Positions 40,055 through 49,649 of a DNA stretch of 64,000 nucleotides are shown piece by piece. Origin of the DNA: an uncultured bacterium. GTDB lineage: Bacteria > Bacillota > Clostridia > TANB77 > CAG-508. The first letter of the stretch is position 1, and every line of letters begins with the position of its first letter. The position numbers and the translations under genes are program-made. The notes under the pieces were generated by a model, which saw only the letters and a list, made by a program, of their open reading frames with translations, ran no database searches and was not told the DNA's origin. The stretch lies in contig CAJMRY010000001.1 of assembly GCA_905215935.1 (NCBI GenBank), forward strand, positions 321,809-385,808, in the 5' to 3' direction.

Positions 40055-40756
40055 CTATACTTGTCTTGCTTTTACAACTAATCTTTGTTTTCCGTAATTT
40101 GTACATGTAATTAATGTAACTTCTTTATTTCCATTTGTTAATTGACTAGTACATGATACATCTTCTGGTTCTACTACATATTTATTATAAACAGTATATT
40201 TTATTGTCTTTCCTGAATTATCTGTTAATTCCACTATATCACCATTTTTTATTGATGATAACTTTCCAAACATTTTTTTATTTTTATAATTATGTCCTAC
40301 TATACAATAATTTCCTACTTCATTTGGAGATGGCCCCCAAAATTTATTTAATGAAATTTTTAATAACTCTTCTGATGTATCTGATAATATAGGATAATTT
40401 ATTCCAAGTGATGGTATATTTAAAACTGCTTCTGTTGTATAGGATTGTCCATCTTGAGTTACATGTGTAGTTTCATTATTCTCTTCTATTATTACCTCTT
40501 GCTCTTGTGCATCAGCTTCTAATGAAACTCTTAAGAGATTATCATCTTCATTTACTGTAGTATCATCAACTCTTCCTGCTAATAACTCTTTAGATAATTC
40601 TTCACTTTTATTTCTATCATATTCTGCATATATATAATAAGATGATAACATAAATACACATATAATAGATATTAAAAAGGCAAGTTGATATATTTTCTTT
40701 TTCTTTTTTAATTCTGGTGTTACATATAATTTTTCCGTTATAAGAATTTGATTCAT
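40055..40756 (-). CDS. srtD: Sortase (class D-like)
   Basis: The start at 40756 follows ATGGAGGAAAAT. The 233-residue protein has an N-terminal membrane anchor (IYQLAFLISIICVFMLSSYY), an acidic stalk and a sortase fold: LNIPSLGINYPIL, the catalytic-histidine segment GNYCIVGHNYKNKKMFGKL, and the catalytic cysteine in EVTLITCTNYGKQRLVVKAR (TLxTC...R). It probably anchors the LPKTG cohesin protein encoded about 2 kb away to the cell wall. Class assignment is tentative; no divisome link is seen. Confidence 0.86.
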   Translation of the reverse strand: MNQILITEKLYVTPELKKKKKIYQLAFLISIICVFMLSSYYIYAEYDRNKSEELSKELLAGRVDDTTVNEDDNLLRVSLEADAQEQEVIIEENNETTHVTQDGQSYTTEAVLNIPSLGINYPILSDTSEELLKISLNKFWGPSPNEVGNYCIVGHNYKNKKMFGKLSSIKNGDIVELTDNSGKTIKYTVYNKYVVEPEDVSCTSQLTNGNKEVTLITCTNYGKQRLVVKARQV

Positions 40757-40852
40757 ATTTTCCTCCATCATTTTTATATACTACTAATTATATTATAACA
40801 TTTACTAATATTTTTTTAAATAGTTTTTAAAATTTTATTTTATGTTTTATTA

Positions 40853-41732
40853 TTAGTTATTGTTTTTTATATCTTCAATATAATTTGATAATTTTTCAAA
40901 ATCTTGAATTGTCAATGCTTCTCCCCTTACATTCTCAGTTAATCCTACTTCTTGCAATATTGTTTTTGCAAGTTCCTTATTATCAATTATCTTAGAATTT
41001 ACAAGTGCATTTACCAAAGTTTTCCTTCTTTGCATAAAACTATATTTTATAATATCAAAAAATAAAGTTTCATTCTTTAAATTTACTACTGGCTCTTTTC
41101 TAATTCTTAGTCTAATAACTTCAGAGTCAACATTAGGTTCTGGAATAAACATACTCCTATCGACAATTCTGATACTTTCAGCCTCTGAATAATAATTAAC
41201 TCCATACGTAATTGCTCCAGAAAGTTTACTGCCTGGTACAGAAACAATCCTATCTGCAACTTCTTTTTGTATCATTACAGTTATGGTTTGTATGTCTAAT
41301 TTATCTTCTAATAATTTCATCATTATTGCAGTGGTAATATAGTATGGTAAATTAGCAACTATTTTTACATTCTTTATTTCGCTAAATTTACTTTTTTCTT
41401 CCCCGAATTAATTTATTTAAATTTACCTTTAATACATCTTCATTTATTACTTCGAAGTTATCATAAATAAAAAATCTATCATTTAGAACTTTTAACATTC
41501 TTGTATCTAATTCTATAGCTATAACTTTAAAAGCTTTTTCTAATAATTCCTTTGTTAAAGTTCCAAGTCCTGGACCTATTTCTATAATTAAATCATCTTT
41601 AGTTACTAGAGATGCATCTACAATGTCTTTTACTGCTTCATCATCTACCAAAAAGTTTTGTCCTAGACTCTTATTTGCAGTAATATTATATTTTTTCATA
41701 AGAAACTTAGTTTCATCATATATATTATTCAT
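40853..41732 (-). CDS. rsmA: 16S rRNA A1518/A1519 dimethyltransferase RsmA (one in-frame CGG)
   Basis: When the C at the CGG (41403-41405) is skipped this is a 292-residue RsmA/KsgA. N-terminal NKSLGQNFLVDDEAVKDIVD and IEIGPGLGTLTKELLEKA are the SAM-binding motifs. The skip reads NKLI-G-EEKSKFSEIKNVKI and restores VANLPYYITTAIM, the NLPY catalytic motif, followed by VMIQKEVADRIVS. Conventional reading would stop four codons later, before the catalytic motif. RsmA dimethylates two adjacent adenines in the small-subunit decoding region, so its loss might also affect reading-frame accuracy. Confidence 0.94.
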
Positions 41733-41880
41733 TTATTTCACCTTACCTAATTTCAATATATATATTATATGTTAACTTTTGTTTTTTTACAAGTATTAAT
41801 ACTTTTTAAGTTTTAATATTGATTTTTATTATTAATTCATATAAAATATCACTATCAAAAGAAAAAAGTTGGTGAATTAT

Positions 41881-44113
41881 TTGAATACAAAAAATGTAGA
41901 TAATAAAAGTAAGAAGAATAAAGATAATATATCTAAAAGATATAGATATTTTTTAATGATTGTTCTTGTATTGTTTTGTATATTAATTATAAGAATTGGA
42001 TACCTACAATTTATAAAATCATCATATTTAAAGGAAATGTCATATCAGCAACTAATAACAAATAGAGTTATTAGCACCAAAAGAGGAACTATTTACGATT
42101 GTTCTGGCAAACCTTTAGCACTAAGCGCCAGAGTAGATACTGTATCCATTAATCCTAGTAAAATAAAAGTTAATGATGATGATGAGAAAACAACGGCGTT
42201 AAAAGAAAAAGTAGCTAAAGGATTATCAGATATTTTTGAATTAAATTATGAAGAAGTATTAGGAAAAGTAAATAGTAAATCTTCAGTAGAAACTATTATA
42301 AAAAAAGTAGAGGAAAATAAAATAACCGAATTAAAAAACTGGATGAAAGAAAATGATATTTCTAGTGGTATTAATATAGATTCCGATACTAAAAGATATT
42401 ACCCTTATGACAATTTAGCTTCTAACTTAATTGGTTTTTGTGGAAATGACAATCAAGGCTTAGAAGGATTAGAATATTATTGGGATAGTGTACTAACTGG
42501 TACTCCTGGAAAAATACTAACAACAAAAGATGCTTCACAATCTATTATTCCTGATAAAAACGAACAATATATTGCTGCAGAAAACGGAAGTAATCTAACT
42601 CTTACTATAGATTTAAATATACAATTAATAGCTGAAAAATATTTAAAGCAAGCTGTTATAGAAAATGATTGTAAACGTGGTGGAAATATTATAATTATGG
42701 ATCCTACTAATGGAGATATATTGGCAATGGCTACATATCCAGACTATAATCTAAATACACCATTTTCTCCAAATAATGCTTTGAAGACTACATGGGATTC
42801 GCTTTCTTCTTCTGCACAAAGTAACGAGTTACAAAAAATGTGGAGAAATAAAGCTGTATCTGATGCATATGAACCTGGATCTACTTTCAAAGTTATAACT
42901 GCATCTGCTTCATTAGAAGAAGGAATTGTAGAAACTGATACAGCAAATGACTTTTCTTGTTCTGGATACGAAACAGTATCTGGACAAAAAATTCACTGTA
43001 CAAGCTCTAGTCATGGAAGCCAGACATTAAGACAAGCAATTAAAAATTCATGTAACCCTGCTCTTATACAATTAGGAAAAAGATTAGGTGCAAGTAGCTT
43101 ATATAAATACATGGACGCATTTCGGATTATTTAATAAAACTAATATAGAAACTTCTGGTGAAGTTACAGGCATATATTTTAGTAATGTTGGACCAGTTGA
43201 ACTTGCAACAGCTTCTTTTGGTCAAAGATTTACAGTTACTCCAATTCAAATGATAACAGCAATATCTGCTGTTGCAAATGATGGAGTATTAATGAAACCT
43301 CGAATTGTAAAACAAATAGAAAACCCAGATACAAATACAATAACTACTATAGATCCAATTAGTGTAAGACAAGTTATCTCCAAAGAAACTGCTAAAAAAA
43401 TGACAAACATTATGGAATCTGTTGTTACAGATGGTGGTGGAAAATTTGGTCAAGTAAAAGGTTATTCTATTGGTGGAAAAACAGGTACTTCTGAACCATC
43501 TCCTGGAAAAGAAAGTGATGGATATGTTGCATCATTTGTTGCTATTGCTCCTGTTGAAAACACAAAAGTAGTAGCTTTATTAACACTTTATAATCCTCAA
43601 GGTTCTGACTACTATGGAGGTAAAATTGCTGCCCCAGTGGTATCTCAAATATTATCTGAAGTATTGCCATATTTAGGTATCCCATCAAATGGTACTGAAC
43701 AAGAACAAAACAATTCCGATAATAAAAATATAACATTACCTGATGTAAGAAATAAAACTGTTTCTGAAGCAAAAAAGATATTAGAAAATTTAGGTTTAAA
43801 ATGCGATATTTCAGAAAGTACAGATTCGCTTGTATCTGAGCAAATGCCTAAACCAGGTACACCTTTATACTCTGGATCTATTGTAAAATTATACAGTAAA
43901 GGTAATGAAGCTAGAGTATCCTCTACTGTTCCAGATTTAAAAGGTATGTCTCTTTCACAAGCAACTAATGCATTAAAATCAAAAAACTTAAATATAAAAT
44001 CAACAGGTACTGGAAAAGTAATCTCTCAGGATCCTATAGCAGGAAAATCTGTAGAAGAAGGAACTGTAATTAATGTAACTCTTCAAGAGGATATAAGTGG
44101 TTCTGCTCATTAA
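41881..44113 (+). CDS. spoVD: SpoVD/PBP2-type D,D-transpeptidase with PASTA repeats (one in-frame CGG)
   Basis: TTG at 41881 is preferred because GGTGA lies at a good distance; other in-frame starts occur at 41869 and 41872. Resolved at 43123 it encodes about 743 residues: N-terminal membrane helix, PBP dimerisation domain (TKRGTIYDCSGKPLALSARV), and transpeptidase domain with SxxK in AYEPGSTFKVI, SxN in IKNSCNPALIQ and KTG in IGGKTGTSE. Two C-terminal PASTA domains follow (LPDVRNKTVSEAKKILENLG; VPDLKGMSLSQATNAL). The recovered glycine in MDAFGLFNKT is conserved in class B PBPs. Conventional reading stops three codons later, before KTG. Confidence 0.9.
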
Positions 44114-44184
44114 TATATAAAAATTCTTTTATTAAAAGAACTATACAGATTATTTTACATAGTATTATATAATGCAAATAAGAA

Positions 44185-44232
44185 AAGATTCAAATTATCA
44201 AATCTATATATTTTGATAATTTGAATCTTTTT
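44185..44232 (+). terminator. Terminator after the PBP gene
   Basis: AAGATTCAAATTATCAAA pairs perfectly with TTTGATAATTTGAATCTT, followed by a T run. Confidence 0.85.
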
Positions 44233-44258
44233 TATGTATTAATTAGTTCACTATGCCT

Positions 44259-44759
44259 TTAAATAGTTTTCATCATTTCAGGTATAAAGTCACTAACTAT
44301 TTGTTGTTTACTATGATCTTGTAAAATACTCATATTGGTTGTATAATCGGCTAATAAGAAATCTACTCTTACCTGTCTATCTTGTATTTGAGCTAATATT
44401 CTATTTTGTTCATCAGTATTACTTGGAGAATATTGTAGTGTAGTTTCACATAAAGTTTCAATTTTACTTTTTATTCTCCTCTTTATTACATTATCTAATG
44501 CCTGCTCATAACCTACCTTATTTGGTCTTTTTGTCTTAGAATTAACAACCCTCCTATTTTCTTCGATAATACCCATATTATGATTAAAGTCTTCAAAGAT
44601 ATTTCTAATTCCATTTCTTCTATCTCTTATTTGTGATAAGTATTCTTTTACTTCTGCTTGATTTTCTAAGTACTGCATTACTTCGTCTATTGCTGTCATA
44701 ATTGTTTTATCAACTGATTTCGAATTGCCATGATATAATCTTTCTCTAAAATTTTTCAT
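44259..44759 (-). CDS. Hypothetical helical protein
   Basis: This 166-residue protein, with AAAGGAG before its ATG, is charged and nearly all helical: AIDEVMQYLENQAEVKEYLS, VIKRRIKSKIETLCETTLQY and TNMSILQDHSKQQIVSDF. It has no membrane segment and no family I recognise. Its neighbour upstream on the same strand is another unrecognised accessory gene, suggesting a small genomic island between the PBP and dehydrogenase genes. Confidence 0.6.
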   Translation of the reverse strand: MKNFRERLYHGNSKSVDKTIMTAIDEVMQYLENQAEVKEYLSQIRDRRNGIRNIFEDFNHNMGIIEENRRVVNSKTKRPNKVGYEQALDNVIKRRIKSKIETLCETTLQYSPSNTDEQNRILAQIQDRQVRVDFLLADYTTNMSILQDHSKQQIVSDFIPEMMKTI

Positions 44760-44900
44760 AATTAATCTCCTTTATATAAATATATTCATACTTTATCATA
44801 GTAATTATAAAAAATTTGTAAATTTATGGTATAAATAAAAATTTATATATAAAAAACAGAAAAGTTATATAAATAACTTTTCTGCCCCTCTGTTGGTTAA

Positions 44901-45311
44901 TCATAAAAAACTTCTAAATTTAATACCACCTAAGTTAACCATATCTTGTGTATTTCTCGCAAAAGCACCTAACGAACCAAATAAATTTAGCATATCTTCT
45001 TCTAAATCATTATTAGTAGCTTCTGCCTTACAATATTCCTTTTGCTCAGCAATATCCTGCTCTTCTTTATTGAGTTCGCATTCTATTGTGAATAATGAAA
45101 GAATCCTTCCTTGTTCTGCTGAACTAACTGGAGTGATAGTAAAACCTTCATCTTCAAAGTATTTTATAACCTCTCCATAAATATATCCTTCATGCAGATA
45201 CGACACATCGCCATTAGTTTTCTTAGCTTTCTCTAACCGTTGTTTAAGCATATCAAGAATAAATTCTCTTTGTTGTTTGAGTGTTTCGATTTTAAATTCT
45301 TTTGCCAACAT
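44901..45311 (-). CDS. Hypothetical protein with the only conventionally read in-frame CGG
   Basis: The start at 45311 follows GAGGAGGAATAAAA. The 136-residue protein begins LAKEFKIETLKQQREFILDM and contains SYLHEGYIYGEVIKYFEDEG and EEDMLNLFGSLGAFA. Codon 25 is CGG (45237-45239) in AAA-CAA-CGG-TTA-GAG. Reading it as arginine keeps the frame open for 111 more codons, whereas a C skip would read GGT then TAG. Codons such as CTG and TCG suggest a different origin from its neighbours. If the host always shifts at CGG, this gene is truncated at about 25 residues; otherwise the shift is not absolute. Confidence 0.65.
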   Translation of the reverse strand: MLAKEFKIETLKQQREFILDMLKQRLEKAKKTNGDVSYLHEGYIYGEVIKYFEDEGFTITPVSSAEQGRILSLFTIECELNKEEQDIAEQKEYCKAEATNNDLEEDMLNLFGSLGAFARNTQDMVNLGGIKFRSFL

Positions 45312-45592
45312 TTTTATTCCTCCTCGGAAACTCAATCCATTCGGTGGACTGTAATAGAGTAGGATTGAATGCATTTAACCTATTTAATGCTATAATTCCT
45401 CTATTACATTTCAAATATAATTACGCTTTAAGTATACTATCATTTTACGTAAATATCAATACTTTTATACTATTACATATTTATATTTTTAATATTTTTG
45501 ATATTTACTATTAACTTACATATATCATATAAATACTAAAATGAAATAATTGTATATTTTTAGTATTTTAATTAATTAAAAAGTAATTTATA
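45312..45592. other. Intergenic region with possible structured leader
   Basis: No gene is seen. On the minus strand GTAATAGAG (near 45407) pairs with CTCTATTAC near 45350, then TCCACCGAATGGA precedes the ribosome site of the 44901-45311 gene. It may be a structured 5' leader; no known riboswitch was recognised. Confidence 0.3.
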
Positions 45593-46582
45593 CTATTTAA
45601 TCTCATTTTCACATTCGCCTTTGCTAAATATTTCTAAGATGTTCAAACATGTATCACTTGCAATTTTATTCAATGCTTCTGAAGTAAAGAAAGCTTGATG
45701 TGATGTTATTATTACATTTGGCATTGATATTAATAATGATAAGTTTTTATCTCTTTTGTAACTTCCTGATAAATCCCTTAAAAAGAACTCTTCTTCATTT
45801 TCGTAAACATCTAGTCCTACTCCACCTACTTTATTGTTAGACATAGCATCAATTAAATCATCTGTACAAATTAATTTTCCTCTACTAGAATTTATAATTA
45901 TAACATGATTTTTCATCATTGATATAGTGTCTTTATTAATAATGTTTTGTGTCTGTTTAGTTAATGGACAATGAAGAGAAATTATGTCTGATTTTTTACA
46001 TAACTCTTCTAATGATACATATTCGAAACCTAACTCTTTAGAAGCCTGTTCATCTTTAAAAACATCATATGCAATTACATTAGTTCCAAAGCCCTTCATT
46101 ATTTGAATAAAAACTTTCCCTATCTTTCCTGTTCCTATTACACCTACAGTTTTTCCATGTAAATCAAATCCAAGTAATCCGTCTAAAGAAAAATTATATT
46201 TCTTAACACGTTGATAAGATTTATAAATTTTTCTGTTTATATTTAATAACAAAGCTGTAGCATGTTCAGCGACAGCATATGGTGAATATTTAGGAACTCT
46301 TACAACTTTTAAACTTCCTACATTATTTAAATCTACATTATTAAATCCTGCACATCTTAGAGCGATTAATTTCACTCCATATTCATTTAATTTATCTAAA
46401 ACAGGTTTATCTGCTTTATCATTAACAAAAATACATACAACATCAAATCCTTTTGCTAAATTCACTGTCTCCATATTAAGCTTAGATTCAAAATAAGTAA
46501 TTGCATAATTATATTCTTTATTATATTTATTGAACAATTCTTTGTCATAATCTTTTGTATCAAAAAATGCTATTTTTATCAT
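45593..46582 (-). CDS. ldhA: D-lactate dehydrogenase-like 2-hydroxyacid dehydrogenase
   Basis: Starting at 46582, after an upstream non-homologous stretch and an AGAAGG site, this is 329 residues. IALRCAGFNNVDLNNV and SPYAVAEHATALLLNINRKI are typical of LdhA. HGKTVGVIGTGKIGKVFIQI is the NAD-binding GxGxxG, ISLHCPLTKQTQNIINKDTI and VIINSSRGKLICTDDLIDAM follow, and LISMPNVIITSHQAFFTSEA supplies the catalytic histidine. It reduces pyruvate to D-lactate in fermentation. A GAC-GGA at 46188 is an out-of-frame CGG control. Confidence 0.88.
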   Translation of the reverse strand: MIKIAFFDTKDYDKELFNKYNKEYNYAITYFESKLNMETVNLAKGFDVVCIFVNDKADKPVLDKLNEYGVKLIALRCAGFNNVDLNNVGSLKVVRVPKYSPYAVAEHATALLLNINRKIYKSYQRVKKYNFSLDGLLGFDLHGKTVGVIGTGKIGKVFIQIMKGFGTNVIAYDVFKDEQASKELGFEYVSLEELCKKSDIISLHCPLTKQTQNIINKDTISMMKNHVIIINSSRGKLICTDDLIDAMSNNKVGGVGLDVYENEEEFFLRDLSGSYKRDKNLSLLISMPNVIITSHQAFFTSEALNKIASDTCLNILEIFSKGECENEIK

Positions 46583-46773
46583 AATATATTTACCTTCTTT
46601 TTTTAATGAAATTATTGTTAATATGTAACTAATAATGTAAGTATACACATTATTTAATAATTATATGTTATTTTGTTATTTTTTTCAACATATCTAAATA
46701 ATAATATAATAAAAAATACTAAGATAGAAAAATATAATTTTCTATTTTAGTATTTAATATGTTGCTTTATTTC

Positions 46774-48572
46774 TTATCTAAAAATTGCTTCAAATTCATC
46801 TCCGTCAATTTTTTCTCTTTCTAATAGAATGCCTGCAACTGCATGCAATTTATCTATATTGGCTTGTAAAATTTCGGCAGCTGCTCTATATGCAAAGTCT
46901 ATTATTTTCTTTACTTCTTCATCTATAATTGCTGCTGTTTCTTCTGAATATTCTTTACTTTGAGTAAAATCTCTTCCCAAAAATACTTCTTCTTGATTTT
47001 GGCCCAGTGTAATAGTTCCTATTCTATCGCTCATTCCATATTTAGTAACCATATCTCTCGCAATTTTAGTTGCTCTTTCAATATCGTTACTTGCACCTGT
47101 TGAAATATCATCTAATATTAATTTTTCTGCAACCCTTCCTCCAAGTAATGAAATAATATTTTCTTGCATTTCAGATTTTGACATAAAAGATTTATCTTCT
47201 GTTGGCCTATACATAGTGTAACCACCAGCCATTCCTCTTGGTACAATAGATATTTGATGTACTGCGTCTTGTGTAGGTAAAAATCTACTTACAACTGCAT
47301 GGCCTGCCTCATGATATGCAACTAATTTATTTTCTTTATCACTTCTTACTCTTGTTCTTTTTTCTGGTCCCATTGTTACTTTAACCATTGCATCTTCAAT
47401 TTCCTTCATTCCTATTTCAGGTAAATTTCTTCTAGCTGAAAGAAGTGCTGCTTCATTTAGTACATTCTCTAAATCTGCACCAGAAAATCCTGATGTATTT
47501 TTAGCAATTGTTTTTAAATCAACATCATCTGCTAATCTTTTCTTTCTGCTATGAACTTCTAATATTTGTTCTCTCGCTTTAACATCTGGACTAGACACTA
47601 CAATTTGTCTATCAAATCTTCCTGGTCTTAATAAAGCTCTATCTAATACATCTGGTCTATTTGTCGCAGCTAATACTATAACTCCTTCATTAGCAGCAAA
47701 TCCGTCCATTTCTACTAATAATTGATTTAATGTTTGTTCTCTTTCATCATGTCCTCCACCAAGACCTGCACCTCTTTGACGTCCAACTGCATCAATTTCA
47801 TCTATAAAAATTATACATGGTGCATTTTTCTTAGCTTGTTCAAATAGATCTCTAACACGTGAAGCACCAACACCAACAAACATCTCAACAAAGTCAGAAC
47901 CACTTATTATAAAGAATGGAACTCCAGCTTCTCCAGCAACTGCTTTTGCAAGAAGAGTCTTTCCTGTTCCTGGATGACCAACAAGTAAAACACCTTTAGG
48001 TATTCTTGCTCCCATATCTGTAAATTTTTTAGGATTTTTTAAAAATTCTACAATTTCTTGTAATTCTTCTTTTTCTTCATCTACACCTGCAACATCATTA
48101 AAAGTAATTCTATTTTTTTCAATTGCATTTATTAATTTTGCTTTACTTTTTCCAAATGACATTGTTTTGCTTCCACCTTGGTTATTATTCATTAATAAAA
48201 ACCAGAAAATAAAGAATATAATTAAGATTCCAAATGGAGTTAATAAACTAAGTACAACCATAAAGATTGATTCAGACTTTTCTGTTACTTTTACATTTCC
48301 AGCTTTCATTGGTTCTTGCAGAGTATTCATCAAACTATCTATACTTGGTATATTTACTTCTTTTGTTATATTGTCATTTTTTAATTTTACATTTGCAGAT
48401 TCACCGTCCGAGAATCTATTTCTATTTCTCTTACATCTCCAGATTCAATTTTTGAAACTAGTTCTGAATATGCAAGTTTTGTATCATTATTACCTACTAT
48501 TGAAGTTAATAACACAATAAATATAATACCTATAATTAGCCAAACTGCTAAAGTTTTTATACTACTTTTCAA
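46774..48572 (-). CDS. ftsH: ATP-dependent zinc metalloprotease FtsH (two tandem in-frame CGG)
   Basis: Start TTG at 48572 after GGAGGAAATTTTGA. Two CGG triplets (48408-48410 and 48404-48406) fall within CTCGGACGG: the first is in frame, and after one skip the second becomes in frame. Skipping both gives [12 protein letters not shown] and a 598-residue protein. It has two membrane helices around a ~75-residue external segment that contains the two sites, AAA motifs [18 protein letters not shown] and [19 protein letters not shown] region [20 protein letters not shown] and zinc site [14 protein letters not shown]. FtsH degrades misfolded and regulatory membrane proteins. Conventional reading loses the entire protease. 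Confidence 0.94.
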
Positions 48573-48639
48573 ATCAAAATTTCCTCCTTTATGCTCACAT
48601 AATACATATTATTCAATATACCATATTATACCATTTATT

Positions 48640-49629
48640 TCAAGCATTTTTGATAAAGAAAATCTTCTTATTCTTCACTAAAACCTTAATATTTTTATTT
48701 GGAATTAAGTATTTATTTCCTATATTATTATCACATAATTTTATTATATCTTCTATATTAATTTTTTCTATTCCTTGAGAACTTCCTAAAAGATTATTAA
48801 TAGTATACAAAATTATTCTAGATTTTATTACTTTTTTTTGTAAATTAAATAATTTTAAATTAAGTACTATTTTAGTCTTATCATGTTCTAATAATAACTC
48901 TTTATATTTTTGCTTTGTAACATCCTCAAAATAATCATTTTCTTGTTTTATAAGATCTGACATACGATTTATTGTTTCTATAATATTTGGATTAAAAATT
49001 TTTTTTAAATACGGTAGCAACAAATTTCTAATCTTGTTTCTTGTATAAATATTTTCTTCATTACTTTTATCGAATTTTGGATTTAATTTTAGTGTATTAC
49101 AATAATCTTCGATTTCATCTCGTTTGCATTTAATAATTGGTCTTATTAAATCATTTTTTATTGGCTCTATACCTTTTAACCCAGAACTTCCACTACCTCT
49201 TATTATATTCATTAAAACTGTTTCAGCATTATCATTTAAATTATGGGCGGTTGCAATCTTGTCTGAATTTGTTTTTTGTTTAATTTCTCTAAAAAAATCA
49301 TAACGTATTTTTCTACCTGTCTCCTCTGTCCCCAATTTACTTTCTTCAGATATCTTAATTACATTAACTCTTTTTACAAAACACTCTACGCCTATTTTTT
49401 TGCAAAATTCCTTAACATATTCTGTTTCTGAATCTGCTTCTTCTCTAATCATATGGTTAATGTGCGCTACAAAAATATCAATATTTAAGTCTTTTTTAAG
49501 ATTATTTAATATATTTAATAAACACATAGAATCTGGTCCACCAGATACACCTATTACAACTTTTTCTCCTGTTTCAATTAATTTATATTCTTTTATTGTA
49601 TTTAATACCTTTTTTTCTAATTCAATCAA
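48640..49629 (-). CDS. tilS: tRNA(Ile)-lysidine synthetase TilS, short form
   Basis: This 329-residue enzyme starts with TTG after AGAGGAGAGAAACA. The PP-loop VVIGVSGGPDSMCLLNIL (about residues 23-40) and DKIATAHNLNDNAETVLMNI, IIRGSGSSGLKGIEPIKNDL and YTRNKIRNLLLPYLKK match TilS. It converts C34 of the CAU-anticodon tRNA-Ile to lysidine. Most TilS proteins are longer (about 430-470); this copy has the N-terminal catalytic and central helical regions but seems to lack the C-terminal domain. Its position before ftsH is the usual Firmicutes order. Confidence 0.92.
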   Translation of the reverse strand: MIELEKKVLNTIKEYKLIETGEKVVIGVSGGPDSMCLLNILNNLKKDLNIDIFVAHINHMIREEADSETEYVKEFCKKIGVECFVKRVNVIKISEESKLGTEETGRKIRYDFFREIKQKTNSDKIATAHNLNDNAETVLMNIIRGSGSSGLKGIEPIKNDLIRPIIKCKRDEIEDYCNTLKLNPKFDKSNEENIYTRNKIRNLLLPYLKKIFNPNIIETINRMSDLIKQENDYFEDVTKQKYKELLLEHDKTKIVLNLKLFNLQKKVIKSRIILYTINNLLGSSQGIEKINIEDIIKLCDNNIGNKYLIPNKNIKVLVKNKKIFFIKNA

Positions 49630-49649
49630 TGTTTCTCTCCTCTTTTGGG

